Assembly (NCBI RefSeq): GCF_040412425.1
Contig: NC_089766.1
Span: 18,514,274 to 18,578,273 of the forward strand
Length of the DNA: 64,000 bases
Source: Macrobrachium rosenbergii
Lineage: Eukaryota > Arthropoda > Malacostraca > Decapoda > Palaemonidae
Direction: 5' to 3'
The translations under genes were made by a program, and so were the position numbers. A model generated the notes under the pieces. It ran no database searches and was not told where the DNA came from. It saw nothing but the letters and a program-made list of their open reading frames with translations. Shown here piece after piece: positions 34,551 through 47,899 of the stretch. Position 1 is the stretch's first letter. Every line of letters begins with the position of its first letter.

Positions 34551-35395
34551 CTCGTGTAAACTACTTAAACACTTCGGAGAAATTTGGGTAAGAGTGTCCA
34601 TGGTTTACTTGTGGTGCCAAAATCATGTAGACTGACTGACTTGTGGGCGTGGCTGTAGTGTTTCAGTTATTATCATAATTAAAATAGTTTAACCAGACCA
34701 CTGGGCTCATTAACGGCTCTCATATTGGCTGGCCGGAAGGATTAAAATGAAATGCAGAACCAGGTCTAGGACTGTAATGTCTCAAGCTTTCACAGAAGAA
34801 ATGTTAAAAGTGTGTGGTTCACTTACATATATAAATAAAACAAATTTGCGTACTTAGCACTTGCTAAGCAAGAGAGCATTGGGCGATAAAATCGACATCT
34901 TTGTCACCTTAACCAGTACGTACGATCGAATATGACAGACTTCACTGTAAATTGCAAATTTCTCAGTTTATTCCTAGCCTGAAAATTCATGCCATATACT
35001 GACTTTTTTAAAAAACAAATTTCACTTTCAGTCGATTACAGTTTACCAGGGGGAAAAATTCTTCCCTGAAATAAGACGGATTCAGGCCAGTCACTGGTCT
35101 CTTTGGAGCTCTGTGCTAATTAACCTTCAGAGTGGATGAATACACCAGATATTAGCCTAAACGCTTCACAGAATTGCCAACACGAAAATGATACTTGCTA
35201 AAAAATATTAGAAGAAGCAATCACCTCCTGCCCAAGCAATTATAAATACCTGTGCTAATTAATCTTCAGCAGGATGAACAAACACCAACAACTATTAACT
35301 TAAAAGCTGTGCACAACTGACAACGCGAAAATGGTACTTACTAAAAAATATTAGCTATCACCACGAAAAGGGATTAGTTTAGACTGTCACTTCTC
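34046..35395. other. Unassigned sequence with (AG)n at 34485-34546
   Basis: No exon could be defined here; it would be intronic if the 33-kb exons and the 35.5-kb promoter-like stretch belong to one gene. Confidence 0.4.
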
Positions 35396-35560
35396 CATCA
35401 TGGCTGCCTGAGAACTGCTGCAGCTCAAGGAGAAAACCAAGATTCTCTCTCGGCCAGTCAGAGACCTCCACCAAAGAAAAACCATTTCCATCGCCTTCTG
35501 TCATTGGCTGAAACCTTGAACCTTTGGCCAATGAATGGAGAGCTTTGAAAGCGATACCCC
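35396..35560 (-). promoter_or_regulatory. Promoter-like stretch with two CCAAT boxes
   Basis: CAGCCAATGAC on the minus strand (CCAAT 35503-35507) and a second CCAAT on the plus strand (35528-35532) lie in a locally GC-richer segment. They are upstream, in minus-strand terms, of the candidate exons. No TATA box stands out. The link to that gene is inference only. Confidence 0.3.
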
Positions 35561-35770
35561 CATCGGCTGGGCCAGACTATTAAAAACAGATTTCTAAATG
35601 GTTTTTATTTTTTTTCCTTGGGAATATTGTCACTTCCAGTATTCATATGAATATTCCTTAAACAAACAGATATAGAAAGAGATGTTTCATTAAAAGACTC
35701 ATTGCCAAGTGGATCAGTTTACCAATAGGACGTGATAAAGGTTATCAGTTTTAAACTGTCATCAAACTAT

Positions 35771-36013
35771 AGTAGGGGGAGGGGGAGGGAGAGAGGGAGG
35801 GGAGGGGAGGGGAGGGGGAAAGGAGGGAGGAAGTGAAGGGGCAGATAAAACGTCTTCGTGAAACAAGAAATAAGGAGGAGGCATAAAAAAGAGGAAAAAA
35901 AATGGTCGGACTGCTATGCAAATTTACCTCCCCCCACCTCTTTTCAGAGTAATGCTCTGCCGAATGTAACGGTTGGGTTGGGGGGCGGAAGGGGGGTGGG
36001 GGTGGGGTGGACC
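35771..36013 (+). repeat. G-rich tracts with quadruplex potential
   Basis: Two blocks (35771-35832 and 35970-36010) each hold more than four runs of three or more G with short loops. Confidence 0.7.
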
Positions 36014-36114
36014 AGGTGCCTGACAGCCGAAAACAATGTACCTGGGGATACATCGTACGTGACAAAAATAATGAGTTTTCTACTGATAATACCCATAGAC
36101 TAAAGTTTAAAGAG

Positions 36115-36236
<122 letters not shown>

Positions 36237-36394
36237 TGGAGATATATTGACTACACTCATAAGTGTTGCATCATCGGCTTAGTATAGTGAATTTGGACGG
36301 TATATTTTAAGATATAAGTTGTTCGTAAGTATAGATACTTGAATGAATCTCTTGTTAGTATTATTTGGACGGTATTTTTAAGATCGAAGTTGTT

Positions 36395-36450
36395 CTCTCT
36401 TCTCTCTCTCTTCTCTCTCTCTCTCTCTCTCTTGTGCGTTCAGAAACATT

Positions 36451-36512
<62 letters not shown>
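36395..36512. repeat. Paired (CT)n and (AG)n arrays in inverted orientation
   Basis: (CT)n 36395-36433 and (AG)n 36453-36512 are separated by only ~20 bp, forming a potential long hairpin. Confidence 0.9.
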
Positions 36513-36513
<1 letters not shown>

Positions 36514-36638
36514 AAAAGCCTATGAACCAGGCATGATCTAGCACTCAATTTTCTGTTAAATTAGATTAAGAAAATGACCAAAAAGGTTAATTTGCTCTAA
36601 CTTGTATTAGAAGGATGAGACGGTGCAATTTCAATTGT

Positions 36639-36642
<4 letters not shown>

Positions 36643-36708
<66 letters not shown>
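36643..36708. repeat. (AG)n microsatellite
   Basis: Perfect dinucleotide run. Confidence 0.98.
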
Positions 36709-36710
<2 letters not shown>

Positions 36711-36917
36711 AAGTATATAAAACAAGAACAATCCAGCATCCCATTTCCAGTTAAATGATATAAATATAAATTGTCAAAAGCTGAAATTCCAACGCGAAAG
36801 TTTGCCTGACATTGCCAAGAGAAAACTGGTCGTCGCTAAGAAATAAAAAATACCGTAATAAACTTTTATGAAATAAAAACAAGTAAAAACTGCGTCAAAG
36901 TTTCTTCGGCGCAATCG

Positions 36918-37252
36918 AGTTTTCTGTATAGCCGCTATAGCGTATAATCAAAGCCACCATAAATAGATCTATCTTTCGCTGGTCTCAGTGTAATGCTGTA
37001 CGAGCCGCGACCCGTGAAACTTTAACCATGGCCCGGTGGTGGCCTGTCCTATATCGTTGCCAGAATAAAATAAAATAAAAAATACTCAGGCTAGAGGGCT
37101 GAAATTTGACATGTTTGTTGATTGGAGGGTGGATGATCAACATACCAATTTGCAGCCCTCTAGCCTCGGTAGTTTTTAAGATCTGAGGGCGGATAGAAAA
37201 AGTGCGGACGGACAGGCAAAGCCAGCACAATAGTTTTCTTTTAGAGAAAACT
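36918..37252. mobile_element. Hairpin-rich short element (MITE/foldback-like)
   Basis: Possible 11-bp terminal inverted repeats: AGTTTTCTGTA at 36918 and its inverse at 37242-37252 (10 of 11). Internally there is a small hairpin around AATAGATCTATC (36953-36983). A large one has arms 37084-37122 and 37133-37173, in which GGCTAGAGGGCTG pairs with CAGCCCTCTAGCC. No ORF. Its right end abuts (AT)n. I recall similar sequence as a frequent decapod repeat, but not its formal class. Confidence 0.6.
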
Positions 37253-37262
37253 AAAAACCACA

Positions 37263-38155
<893 letters not shown>

Positions 38156-38252
38156 TTATATATATAATAAGGCACATGGGCAAGTGTTTTATAGAAATAA
38201 ATTTCTGAGTCACATAGGGACACTGAGGTTAGTTCCAGTGTGAATATATTAG

Positions 38253-39620
<1,368 letters not shown>

Positions 39621-39660
39621 CACAGGGGAACCATAGGGAAAGGCGTCGTACTCAGGTACA

Positions 39661-39714
39661 TTTATTTTGTCAACGTTTCACGATTCATAATCGCATCCTC
39701 AAGGCTATAATAAA
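39661..39714 (-). ncRNA. Degenerate hammerhead-ribozyme-like motif, left copy
   Basis: Mirror image of the motif in the right copy, with the same core change and GAAACGTTGAC at the proposed cleavage side. Confidence 0.4.
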
Positions 39715-40205
39715 GATACAAACGAACTTAAAACCAACCACTGCATAATCCATTAAAATTACGCAATATTTAATCAAATTTAATGAACATCAACATGTAG
39801 AAAACTTGAGAGTAATTTATAAACATCTTAAAACACGAAATTATACTAAACACTTAAAATATGTACAAAATATCTATAAGATTCTAAAAACAGTAAAATT
39901 ATATAAAACACTAAAAAATTAAGGCCTTTATGTACATTATCCTCGCAAAGGACAGGCAGTGACTGAAAGAGTTTCGTAAAAACAAACAACGCACCTTAGG
40001 CAATAAACAACTGAACAGAGGAGGATTGCGTATTAAAAGACGAAACTATCTTTTTTATCATAATGGACTCCAAGATTGTTAGGTTGTTTTCATTATGTAC
40101 TTGACCTATAATTGTAAAGTCCTTATCTTCAATGTATGTTTTACATGGCTTAGATTTGTTAATTTCCCATCAAAAGTAAACCAATTAGAGGTATGGGTGA
40201 AGTCT

Positions 40206-40370
40206 TTCACCCATACCTCTAATTGGTTTACTTTTAATGAAGAAATTAACTTTCTTTCTCAATATCTTAAAAATAACTGCTTCCCAGACAAACTATTGTT
40301 TAAAATGCTTAGGAAAATGCTAAATGCTGGGTTCATGAGGTACCATCAGTTTCGACAGCACCAAAATTAA
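40206..40370 (+). pseudogene. Penelope-like RT C-terminal fragment
   Basis: It reads NWFTFNEEINFLSQYLKNNC then FPDKLLFKMLRK, a Trp-Phe start and helix typical of the RT-to-endonuclease junction in Penelope-like elements. It is cut off upstream by the palindrome centre and ends at a stop at 40368-40370. Confidence 0.6.
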
Positions 40371-40541
40371 AAATGTTTGCGGGCTTCCTTTTTTTTTCAT
40401 AATGCCTTTTCAGAAAAAAGTTCCTGACAATAATTCAAAAAGAATTCCCGGCCTTAAACCTTAAAATTGTTCCAAAAAATCCATTAACGATCGGATCTCT
40501 GTTCAAAATGAAAGACCTCCTCAGTCCTCTTCTAAAATCTA

Positions 40542-40853
40542 ATGTTATTTATAAATATACGTGCCCGAGATCACGGGACTTATGTGGGTTGTACGAAGAG
40601 GCTACTCAAAGTGAGAATAGATTCTCACAGGGGCGTAAGTTTTAGAACGGGCAGTGGATTAACAAATCCCGAACAGTCAAATATTAGGAGCCATTCTAAG
40701 TCATGTAAAACATACATTGAAGATAAGGACTTTACAATTGTAGGTCAAGTACATAATGAAAACGACCTAACAATCTTGGAGTCCATTATAATAAAAAAGA
40801 TAGTTCCGTCTTTTAATACGCAATCCTCCTCTGTTCAGTTGTTTATTGCCTAA
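40542..40853 (+). pseudogene. Penelope-like GIY-YIG endonuclease
   Basis: The frame includes GTYVGCTKRLLKVRIDSHRG, SFRTGSGLTNP and IRSHSKSC, matching the Penelope GIY-YIG domain (Y-V-G, Arg of the following helix, late His). The preceding NVIYKYTCP motif is in a different frame, so a frameshift lies near 40565. This endonuclease nicks DNA to prime reverse transcription in active elements; this copy is a remnant. Confidence 0.75.
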
Positions 40854-41134
40854 GGTGCGTTGTTTGTTTTTACGAAACTCTTTCAGTCACTGACAGTCCT
40901 TTGCGAGGATAAGGTACAGAATGGCCTTAATTTTTTAGTGTTTTATATAATTTTACTGTTTTTAGAATCTTATAGATATTTTGTACATATTTTAAGTTTT
41001 TAGTATAATTTCGTGTTTTAAGATGTTCATAAATTATTTTCAAGTTTTCTACATGTTGATGTTCATTAAATTTGATTAAACATTGCTTAATTTTAATGGA
41101 TTATGCTGCGGTTGGTTTTAAGTTCGTTTGTATC

Positions 41135-41188
41135 TTTATTATAGCCTTGAGGATGCGATTATGAATCGTGAAACGTTGGCAAAATAAA
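41135..41188 (+). ncRNA. Degenerate hammerhead-ribozyme-like motif, right copy
   Basis: TTGAGGA (41147-41153) resembles the core CUGANGA with C3 changed to U. The stem II pair GCGATT/AATCGT (41155-41160, 41164-41169) and GAAAC (41170-41174) follow, with a possible cleavage position after C41180. TTTATT (41135) and AATAAA (41183) could form stem I. Penelope-like elements are known to carry minimal hammerheads at this position. The altered core and an extra T before stem II make activity doubtful. Confidence 0.4.
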
Positions 41189-41193
41189 TGTAC

Positions 41194-44100
41194 AGTACAT
41201 GGAATCCAACACAGTTGAAGAATTAGTAGACCTACCAAAGCAGAGGTATAAATATAAGCGGTTTTACAAAAGATTAGGCCCAACCACTCGAAAGCAGGGA
41301 CAAGTCAATTAAAAGATTATACAGGGTAAAATACTGACCACCAAAAAATGACCTTGTAAAGAGTAAGCTGATTACATATGTTAAAAGTGCAACTCAATAA
41401 ATTCTCCTTATGGTAAACAATAAAATTTTTTCTTGTAAAGTGAACATTTTCACACAAAAAAAATATATTAAACATATGAACACATAGAAAATATATATTA
41501 GGTGAATAATTAGTAATTAAGTAAGTAATTTTATCTCTAAGGTCATTCTTGAACATTTTACTAATACAGTGGTTCAAATACTACATGCCAGGGCTAAGAT
41601 TAAAATTACAACCTTGGCAGCTTCCTTTAAATTCATTGATAATATTTTACTCTGCTTGTGTCCTCTTGTTTTGTTAGCCTTTCCAAGCAGCCCTTCAATG
41701 CATCCATCTTCCATGTTGATCTTGCCTTCGTGGTCCATTTGTTGCAAGTGGTCTGTCAGTTTGTCTGCTCATTCGTTTTTTTCTGCTTTTTGTTCTTCCG
41801 ATGCAATGGCAGTTTAATCCGAAGTTCAGGAGTTTTTCTTGGTCATCAGTAAGCACTACTTCAGTCGGATGGACGTAACCTTCTTTTGTCGTTCATTCCT
41901 TTAGACTTAAATTTGTAAGCTTACAGATTTAAATTTGTCTCGTGTCTGTCTCGTAAAATTGACCTGCGAAATTTTTCTATATTTTTGTAAATGAAAATGG
42001 TAGTATTTGAAATTAGTTTGTTGCCAGCTCATGATCACAGAACTAAAGGTAATATTTCAGGAAGGCTCTTGACAGCTCAGGTAGGGTAGCAGGTAATTTT
42101 TACTTTGTGCTTCGGTGGTGTAAGGACTAAGATGTAATAGATACATTGCTGGTACAGTTTTACAATGTCTTGTTCGGAAGGATAACGAACTTGTAATACC
42201 CCTGTATTATAGCATGTGACGTCCATCTAGGAAGACGAAACGATCCCCGAGGCCACAAAGTCTTTATGTGATTGCATTACAAAGAGCAGTGTTGCCAGAC
42301 ACTTCTTAAAAAAATCTGATTTTATTTTTAAAAATCTACAGACATGAAATAGTCTTAAGATGAATCTGAAGGATTCCCTTTTTAGTCATAAACTTTTTTT
42401 TTTCGTGCATTTACACATAATAAGGATGACATTCGGACAAACTGAAAAACCTTCATTCAGTACTACTTTTTTTTTGTTCTGAAAACAACCAAAATATTTC
42501 TCAAAATCACTACAAAAAGAAATAGAGGTAGTATACGACTCGGTTTACTCTACAAAGCATGTTAAAACATAACAGGTTACCAGTAATTCCTTTGGACTAC
42601 AAAATAAGAGAATGAAAGAAGTTACTTTGCCCACATTAATATGTCCAACTCACATCTGTGTTTCCTACAAGACAACAAAATCACAATGCCTACGTTTCTT
42701 GGCTGTCATACTTCCTGCTTCCAGACTTCCTTGCGCTTTATATAAAATGAATCATTTGTCATAGTAAACTCAATGCATGATGTATGCCTTATTATGTGTA
42801 TGGAACAAACCTGTAAGTGTTTCAGTAGATAACCTTTTTCTTTATTTAGTTTTCTTCCTATATGCAGTAGGAAAAATTCTTTCAACTGTAGATTTTTAGT
42901 GGGGTAAACGTAACAAAGTTTGATAAACTTGTAAACTTTAACGTATAGTCCATTTGCCTAGTTGAAGCTACTTTACTTCAGAATAGTTACAGAGTCACAT
43001 CAGGGTTGACATCAAGTCTTTCAAGGAAATTACCGAGCAACTCGAAAATCAGGTTTTACTTCATAGTCAAAAGAAGACACCAGATGAATTAAGGAAGCAG
43101 TTCTTTATCCAATTACATCTGAGTCAAAAGGAATCTTTTATAAATGTAAGAGGCAGCTTTCGTAAAAATATTCCAAAGCATTTAGCTAAAATGTTTTAAT
43201 TCTTGTGTATCATACAGAGCCCATTTCTTAGCTCAGTCCTTACTTTGATACTAAGTTGCAATTCTTCCAAAAAATTGAAGTTTTCAGCTTTGCCTTGTAA
43301 AATGTTTATCTGGGGTGACTCAGATTACATTGTTTGTTTAAGGTATTGAAAGCGGGTAAAACATTTTATAATTAACAGATACAGTTTGGTTATATGGCTG
43401 CTAGTGTCTACAAAATAGATTCCAGACTTGTAAGTTTGTCACCCTGAACAACATTCGTAACATAAAGTGCCAATGCATTGTACTGTTCATTCTGACCACA
43501 ACCATAAGCAACACCGAGGCATAGATAGTAAAGTGGCTTGCTGCTCGTCCTGAAATATAAACTGCCCTCCTAAGATATGTATGTTAGGTCTGGAATTATG
43601 TAAACACTCACAAAAAGGAAAATATAAGTGCTGTGTTACTGGAGACTTCACCATTATTTATCTATCTATTATTCTGGAACATTACCAAGAGACGTGTAGC
43701 TAGATAAATGAAATTTTATGCCTTCTAGGCCAAAGATCAGGGACATGTGTATTTTGCTTTTAGTGTCTGTCTCTTTTCCTGACTTACCCAGAGCTGAATG
43801 TTTTGCGAATATGTTAATGAGGAAGACCACATGACTCCTTGCTTTTTCTGTCTTTTTTCCTTAGCAATGTCCTTCTTATATCTCTGGCCTAAGCTTTTCC
43901 CTCTAACTGGTCGTAGCTTTGCCTAAGTAAAATGATTTGGTTGAAATATTTCCGCTCTTAAATATAATTTTATTTACGAATTTGATGATCTGTGGTGCAA
44001 ATGTTAACTTTGGTTATGATATGAACTTATTCACGATAGGTAGCCTAACAACATTTCATAAAAAATAATCATTTACAACCTAATTCAGGTGCTGCAGTTG

Positions 44101-45003
44101 AAATAAAAATTATATTATAAATAAAATGAAAACTAAAATATGAAAAAGAAAAATATAAACTGAACAAATACAGGTTTGCTTCATGTAAAAAACGATGAGA
44201 AATAAATTATATTTTGCTTTAACTATAACAAGCGACTTCCTAAAAGTCTGGAAGTTGTAGGTATGGCGGCCAAGATACGTAAGTAGGAATTCTAACTTTT
44301 TCATCCTGTGGGGAGCATTGATTAAAGTTGGAGATGTAAAATTTATGTGACAATCTTTTTTATTGTCCTAATTTGTAGTCCGCAGGAATAACCTGCGACA
44401 GTTTTGTTTTGAATAACTTAGCAAAGGAAAATAATTTATGTGCTCCCGTCGTTTTCTTAAATTGTAACAACTTAGGAAATACCCTGTATTATTACGATTG
44501 TGTTCAAAATATTGATTTAATGTTCTGTAAGTTGAACATATTATGTGCGGATACGCGCACCATAGTGTTCATGAATAAACTGGAGATCCTGCAGATTTTT
44601 CAAAGATTCCACTTTATAGCTAAAGATTGTTAAAATAAAATTTTAACTTTTCGGAAAAAAGATCTCGCAACGCTGCTATAGACGTTCTTTATACAAAAAG
44701 ACCGTCTTCCGGTAACACGGCAATCTTGTTTAGGTAGGAGAAGGAAAGAATCTTCATATGATGAATGAAAGGAAAGGCAAAAGTTTTAAGAAATACAAAG
44801 ATAGAAAAGCAATATAAATAGTCATTTTGAACCCACTGTGACTCTCAGTCAATTGTAAGGCTTGTGGAATAAGCGCCCAAGCCTCTTAATCTACTTTGGA
44901 TGGAGTCCAGCGCCTACTTTTGCACTGAAGTCACGTCCGTCTCTGCCTGCAGCCGTTGATTGCATTTGCAGGGAATGTGTGTCGGAGTTTTGTTGCCAAT
45001 CAC

Positions 45004-45006
<3 letters not shown>
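41194..45006. other. Unassigned AT-rich intergenic sequence
   Basis: 3.8 kb with only short chance frames and little simple repeat. No exon, RNA gene or mobile element recognised. Confidence 0.5.

Positions 45007-45007
<1 letters not shown>

Positions 45008-45086
<79 letters not shown>
45008..45086. repeat. (AG)n microsatellite
   Basis: Perfect dinucleotide run of about 39 units. Confidence 0.98.
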
Positions 45087-45089
<3 letters not shown>

Positions 45090-45813
45090 AAAACATTACT
45101 TGGGGTCACACTGTACAATTTACTGCTGTTATTGTTACGCAGATTTTTTTGTAATTGAATTTCATTGCTGCCTCTAAATGAATGGAAAATAGCTCAATAG
45201 ATGATTTTTTGTACATGTAGGTTTCCGGTTCGGAAACATTTAACTTGTTTAAAAAAACCTTGAGGGACCATTTAATTTGAACAGTTTAGCGCTAATGAGT
45301 TCATGATACTTTCATTGATGAATGTCCATCTCGTGGAACAACAAGTGAGTAGACCACAAAACAGTCTGGAACAAAAACTTCAGCCTCAAAATTTCAGTGC
45401 TGTTTTCTCATGAGAGCCTCTAGTTTGGTTATCCCATCTTTTTTAATAAAATCCCACAGAAATACACCTGCGGATTCCCATGAAGTTGTCTGGGGAAGAA
45501 GCTTTGTGGCAAATGTAAAGGTGAAGAAGAAAATCAAATCTAAAGAAAAGTTAAGGACGTCGATTTGTACTGTTATTCTAATGTGTCGAGAAACTAAGGC
45601 TTTTCTGTCCTCCTTCACTGTACAGCGAATAAGCATTCTTCATCTCTCTTTTTTGTCACCAATTCGTCTTACCTTCCAGAAGGGTGGACATAATAATATG
45701 AAATCATTGCAGGAAACTGCAGAGGTAATAGAAATGACTTATAAGGAAAGCTCCATATAAATGTTACCGTTTATTCTTTCGCATACAAACAATCTCTCTC
45801 TCTCTCTCTCTCT

Positions 45814-46092
45814 AGCAGCCCTTTGTTGGCCGAGTCGGTTGAGCTTCAGACTGTCATTCGATGGGCTGGAGTTCAATTCCCTCGGCCGGCTGATGAAGAG
45901 TTAGAGGAATTTATTTCTGGTGATAGAAATTCACAGAAGATAATTGGTTCGGATTCACAATAAGCTGTAGGTCCTATTGCTGAGTAACCAATTGTTCTCA
46001 TCCACGAAAAATAATCCCTCGGGCATACCCCATATGGAAGAGCTGTTAATCAGCTCAGTGGTCTGGTAAAACTAAGGTATACTATTTTTCTC
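45814..46092 (+). mobile_element. tRNA-derived SINE
   Basis: The 5' end resembles a tRNA: A box TGGCCGAGTCGG (45827-45838) fits TRGCNNAGYNGG, and B box GTTCAATTC (45871-45879) fits GWTCRANNC, 43 bp apart. A tRNA-unrelated body follows and ends near TGGTAAAACTAAGG. A (CT)n run lies just upstream and CT-rich sequence just downstream. The intact internal Pol III promoter suggests a fairly young copy; no clear poly-A tail. Confidence 0.75.
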
Positions 46093-47042
46093 TCTCAAGG
46101 AACCTAATGCAAGTCCTAAACACAGAGGAGGTATTAGATACTCATGATATTCATGAGCGCAGTGTCTCTCCATATCCATCTATACGCCTTATGGAAGGAA
46201 GCCAGAAAACATTGTATCCTATTTTTGTAACGCAAGGGACTCGGGCACATTCATACCTCACTTAAGAAAGAGAGAGAGATAGAATTCCTAGACATTCCAG
46301 GCGGCGCAATTAACAGCTGATGCTCTGTGCAAGATTTCTCAGTCCAAGAAATATTTCATTCAGGAACTTTTGAGAAACGTCGTCCTGAAGGAGCAAACAT
46401 TCTGATCCCCCAAGCTGTTACTGGCCTCTATTCTAGGATCTCGGGCAACACAAACTAGAGATTTATTCAGACAGCAACCCGTTCTTTGCACAGATGGTAT
46501 CCAAAACGTTGTGGACATGAATTTTTTTGAAAACTATTTATTTGAACAAAGATCCAAGTCATTTGCCGTCATAGTCCTGTCTGGATGACAATAACAGGTC
46601 TCCTGTTTTCGTAAGTGTCAAATTTTCTCTCATGATTTTGGAACAATAGAGCATCGGGGAACATAACATATTTATGTTTCTTTAGATAAAGCCTTTTCCC
46701 AAATGACTTTAAGTGACTTTAAGTATATAGCGTATAAATGAAAGCAGCTCTTCATAACCTATCAGCAGTAGTCTCTTACTAACGGCTCGGGAAAGATTGT
46801 CGAACAGCGCACTGTTCGCGTATGTATTATTTTGTACAGAGGAGAGAGGGGAATTAGTTGTTATGTGTAACGATGTTAACTTCTGCAATAATGGTAGAAT
46901 TAAACATTGATTGTTAGAAACGAAAGTGAAAATGCAAACTGCTGTATTTTCAGATGGAGAGATTTGCTCTGAATATGGGCATGATTGTTATTAGGATAAG
47001 TTTCACAACCCTGAGGAGGCTGGGGGAAAGGAGTTGAAGTCT

Positions 47043-47043
<1 letters not shown>
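46093..47043. other. Unassigned intergenic sequence
   Basis: Nothing recognised. Confidence 0.5.

Positions 47044-47106
<63 letters not shown>
47044..47106. repeat. (CT)n microsatellite
   Basis: Perfect dinucleotide run. Confidence 0.98.
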
Positions 47107-47109
<3 letters not shown>

Positions 47110-47838
47110 TGTACTGCATACAAAAACTCAACACCGTTGATGAACTATCCCGAGTCCGGTAGTCTTGTGGAGGGAAACTTCTCGGATTGGACAAAAGCGT
47201 CTTGCTTGAACTTTGCCTCAGGTTCAGTAAGTGGATTAGGAAGTTCCGACGATTTTATGGGTATTATTGTTTTAATTATTAACGATTTTTGAATACTGAG
47301 TATATTAAACAATAATGATATTTTCCTGAAAAAGCTAAAATCATCTCTTTCATATAGGTAATGTAATAACTTCTAAGATATCTTAAATATTAACTTTTTA
47401 TATGTATTTGACTCCTGCTAAAAATGATGGCAAGATAAAGTATGGTCCATTTTCTTCTGCTTCTCTTTCCTCTTTTTTTTGTGGTGTTTTTGTTCGCTCG
47501 AAATGTGACATGAAATTTCCTTCTCTTCTTTTCTGGGAGATTCTGAACAGCGTTTCTCTTCAGAGCTTTTATCACCGTCACAGTGACCGGATCTTTCGCT
47601 TTCACTCTGTGCCTTTCTCGCTGAAAGGGGGTGAAGGAAAGAGAAAAGTAGAAAAGCGATAAAAGCAAATATGAACAATGGCACCAAGAAGGAAGAATAT
47701 TAAAAGACTCAGCTAAAGAGGAAGATCCAAAGAAAACGGCAAAACAAATAAGCGCCGAGTGGGACCGGGAAGCGAAGGAAGATGAAAGGAAGCCAAGAGA
47801 AAGGTAACCGGTGCTAAATTAACTGACAGCTACACAGT

Positions 47839-47841
<3 letters not shown>
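47107..47841. other. Unassigned intergenic sequence
   Basis: Overlapping frames at 47390-47687 are Ser/Lys/Glu-rich by composition only. Confidence 0.5.

Positions 47842-47896
<55 letters not shown>
47842..47896. repeat. (AG)n microsatellite
   Basis: Perfect dinucleotide run. Confidence 0.98.

Positions 47897-47899
<3 letters not shown>

Larger units (their letters stand above)
39656..41193. mobile_element. Penelope-like element pair in inverted, head-to-head arrangement
   Basis: Left copy 39656-40201 (minus) and right copy 40206-41193 (plus) are ~95% similar inverted copies meeting at GGGTGAA-gtct-TTCACCC. Each is 5'-truncated, with its 3' end pointing outward. The right copy retains an RT C-terminal segment (WFTFNEEINFLSQYL), a GIY-YIG endonuclease and a 3' UTR. 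The left copy lacks ~450 bp between the RT segment and the last third of the endonuclease. Inverted partial copies are a known Penelope habit. The (AT)n just left may be part of the insertion site. Confidence 0.82.

Noticed and set aside
45410..45760. 116-codon plus-strand frame
   Set aside because: No motif, overlaps a comparable minus-strand frame, and AT-rich composition fits chance.
47390..47687. Overlapping frames on both strands with a signal-peptide-like start
   Set aside because: Composition-driven (Ser/Lys/Glu, GA-rich DNA) and mutually overlapping; no domain.
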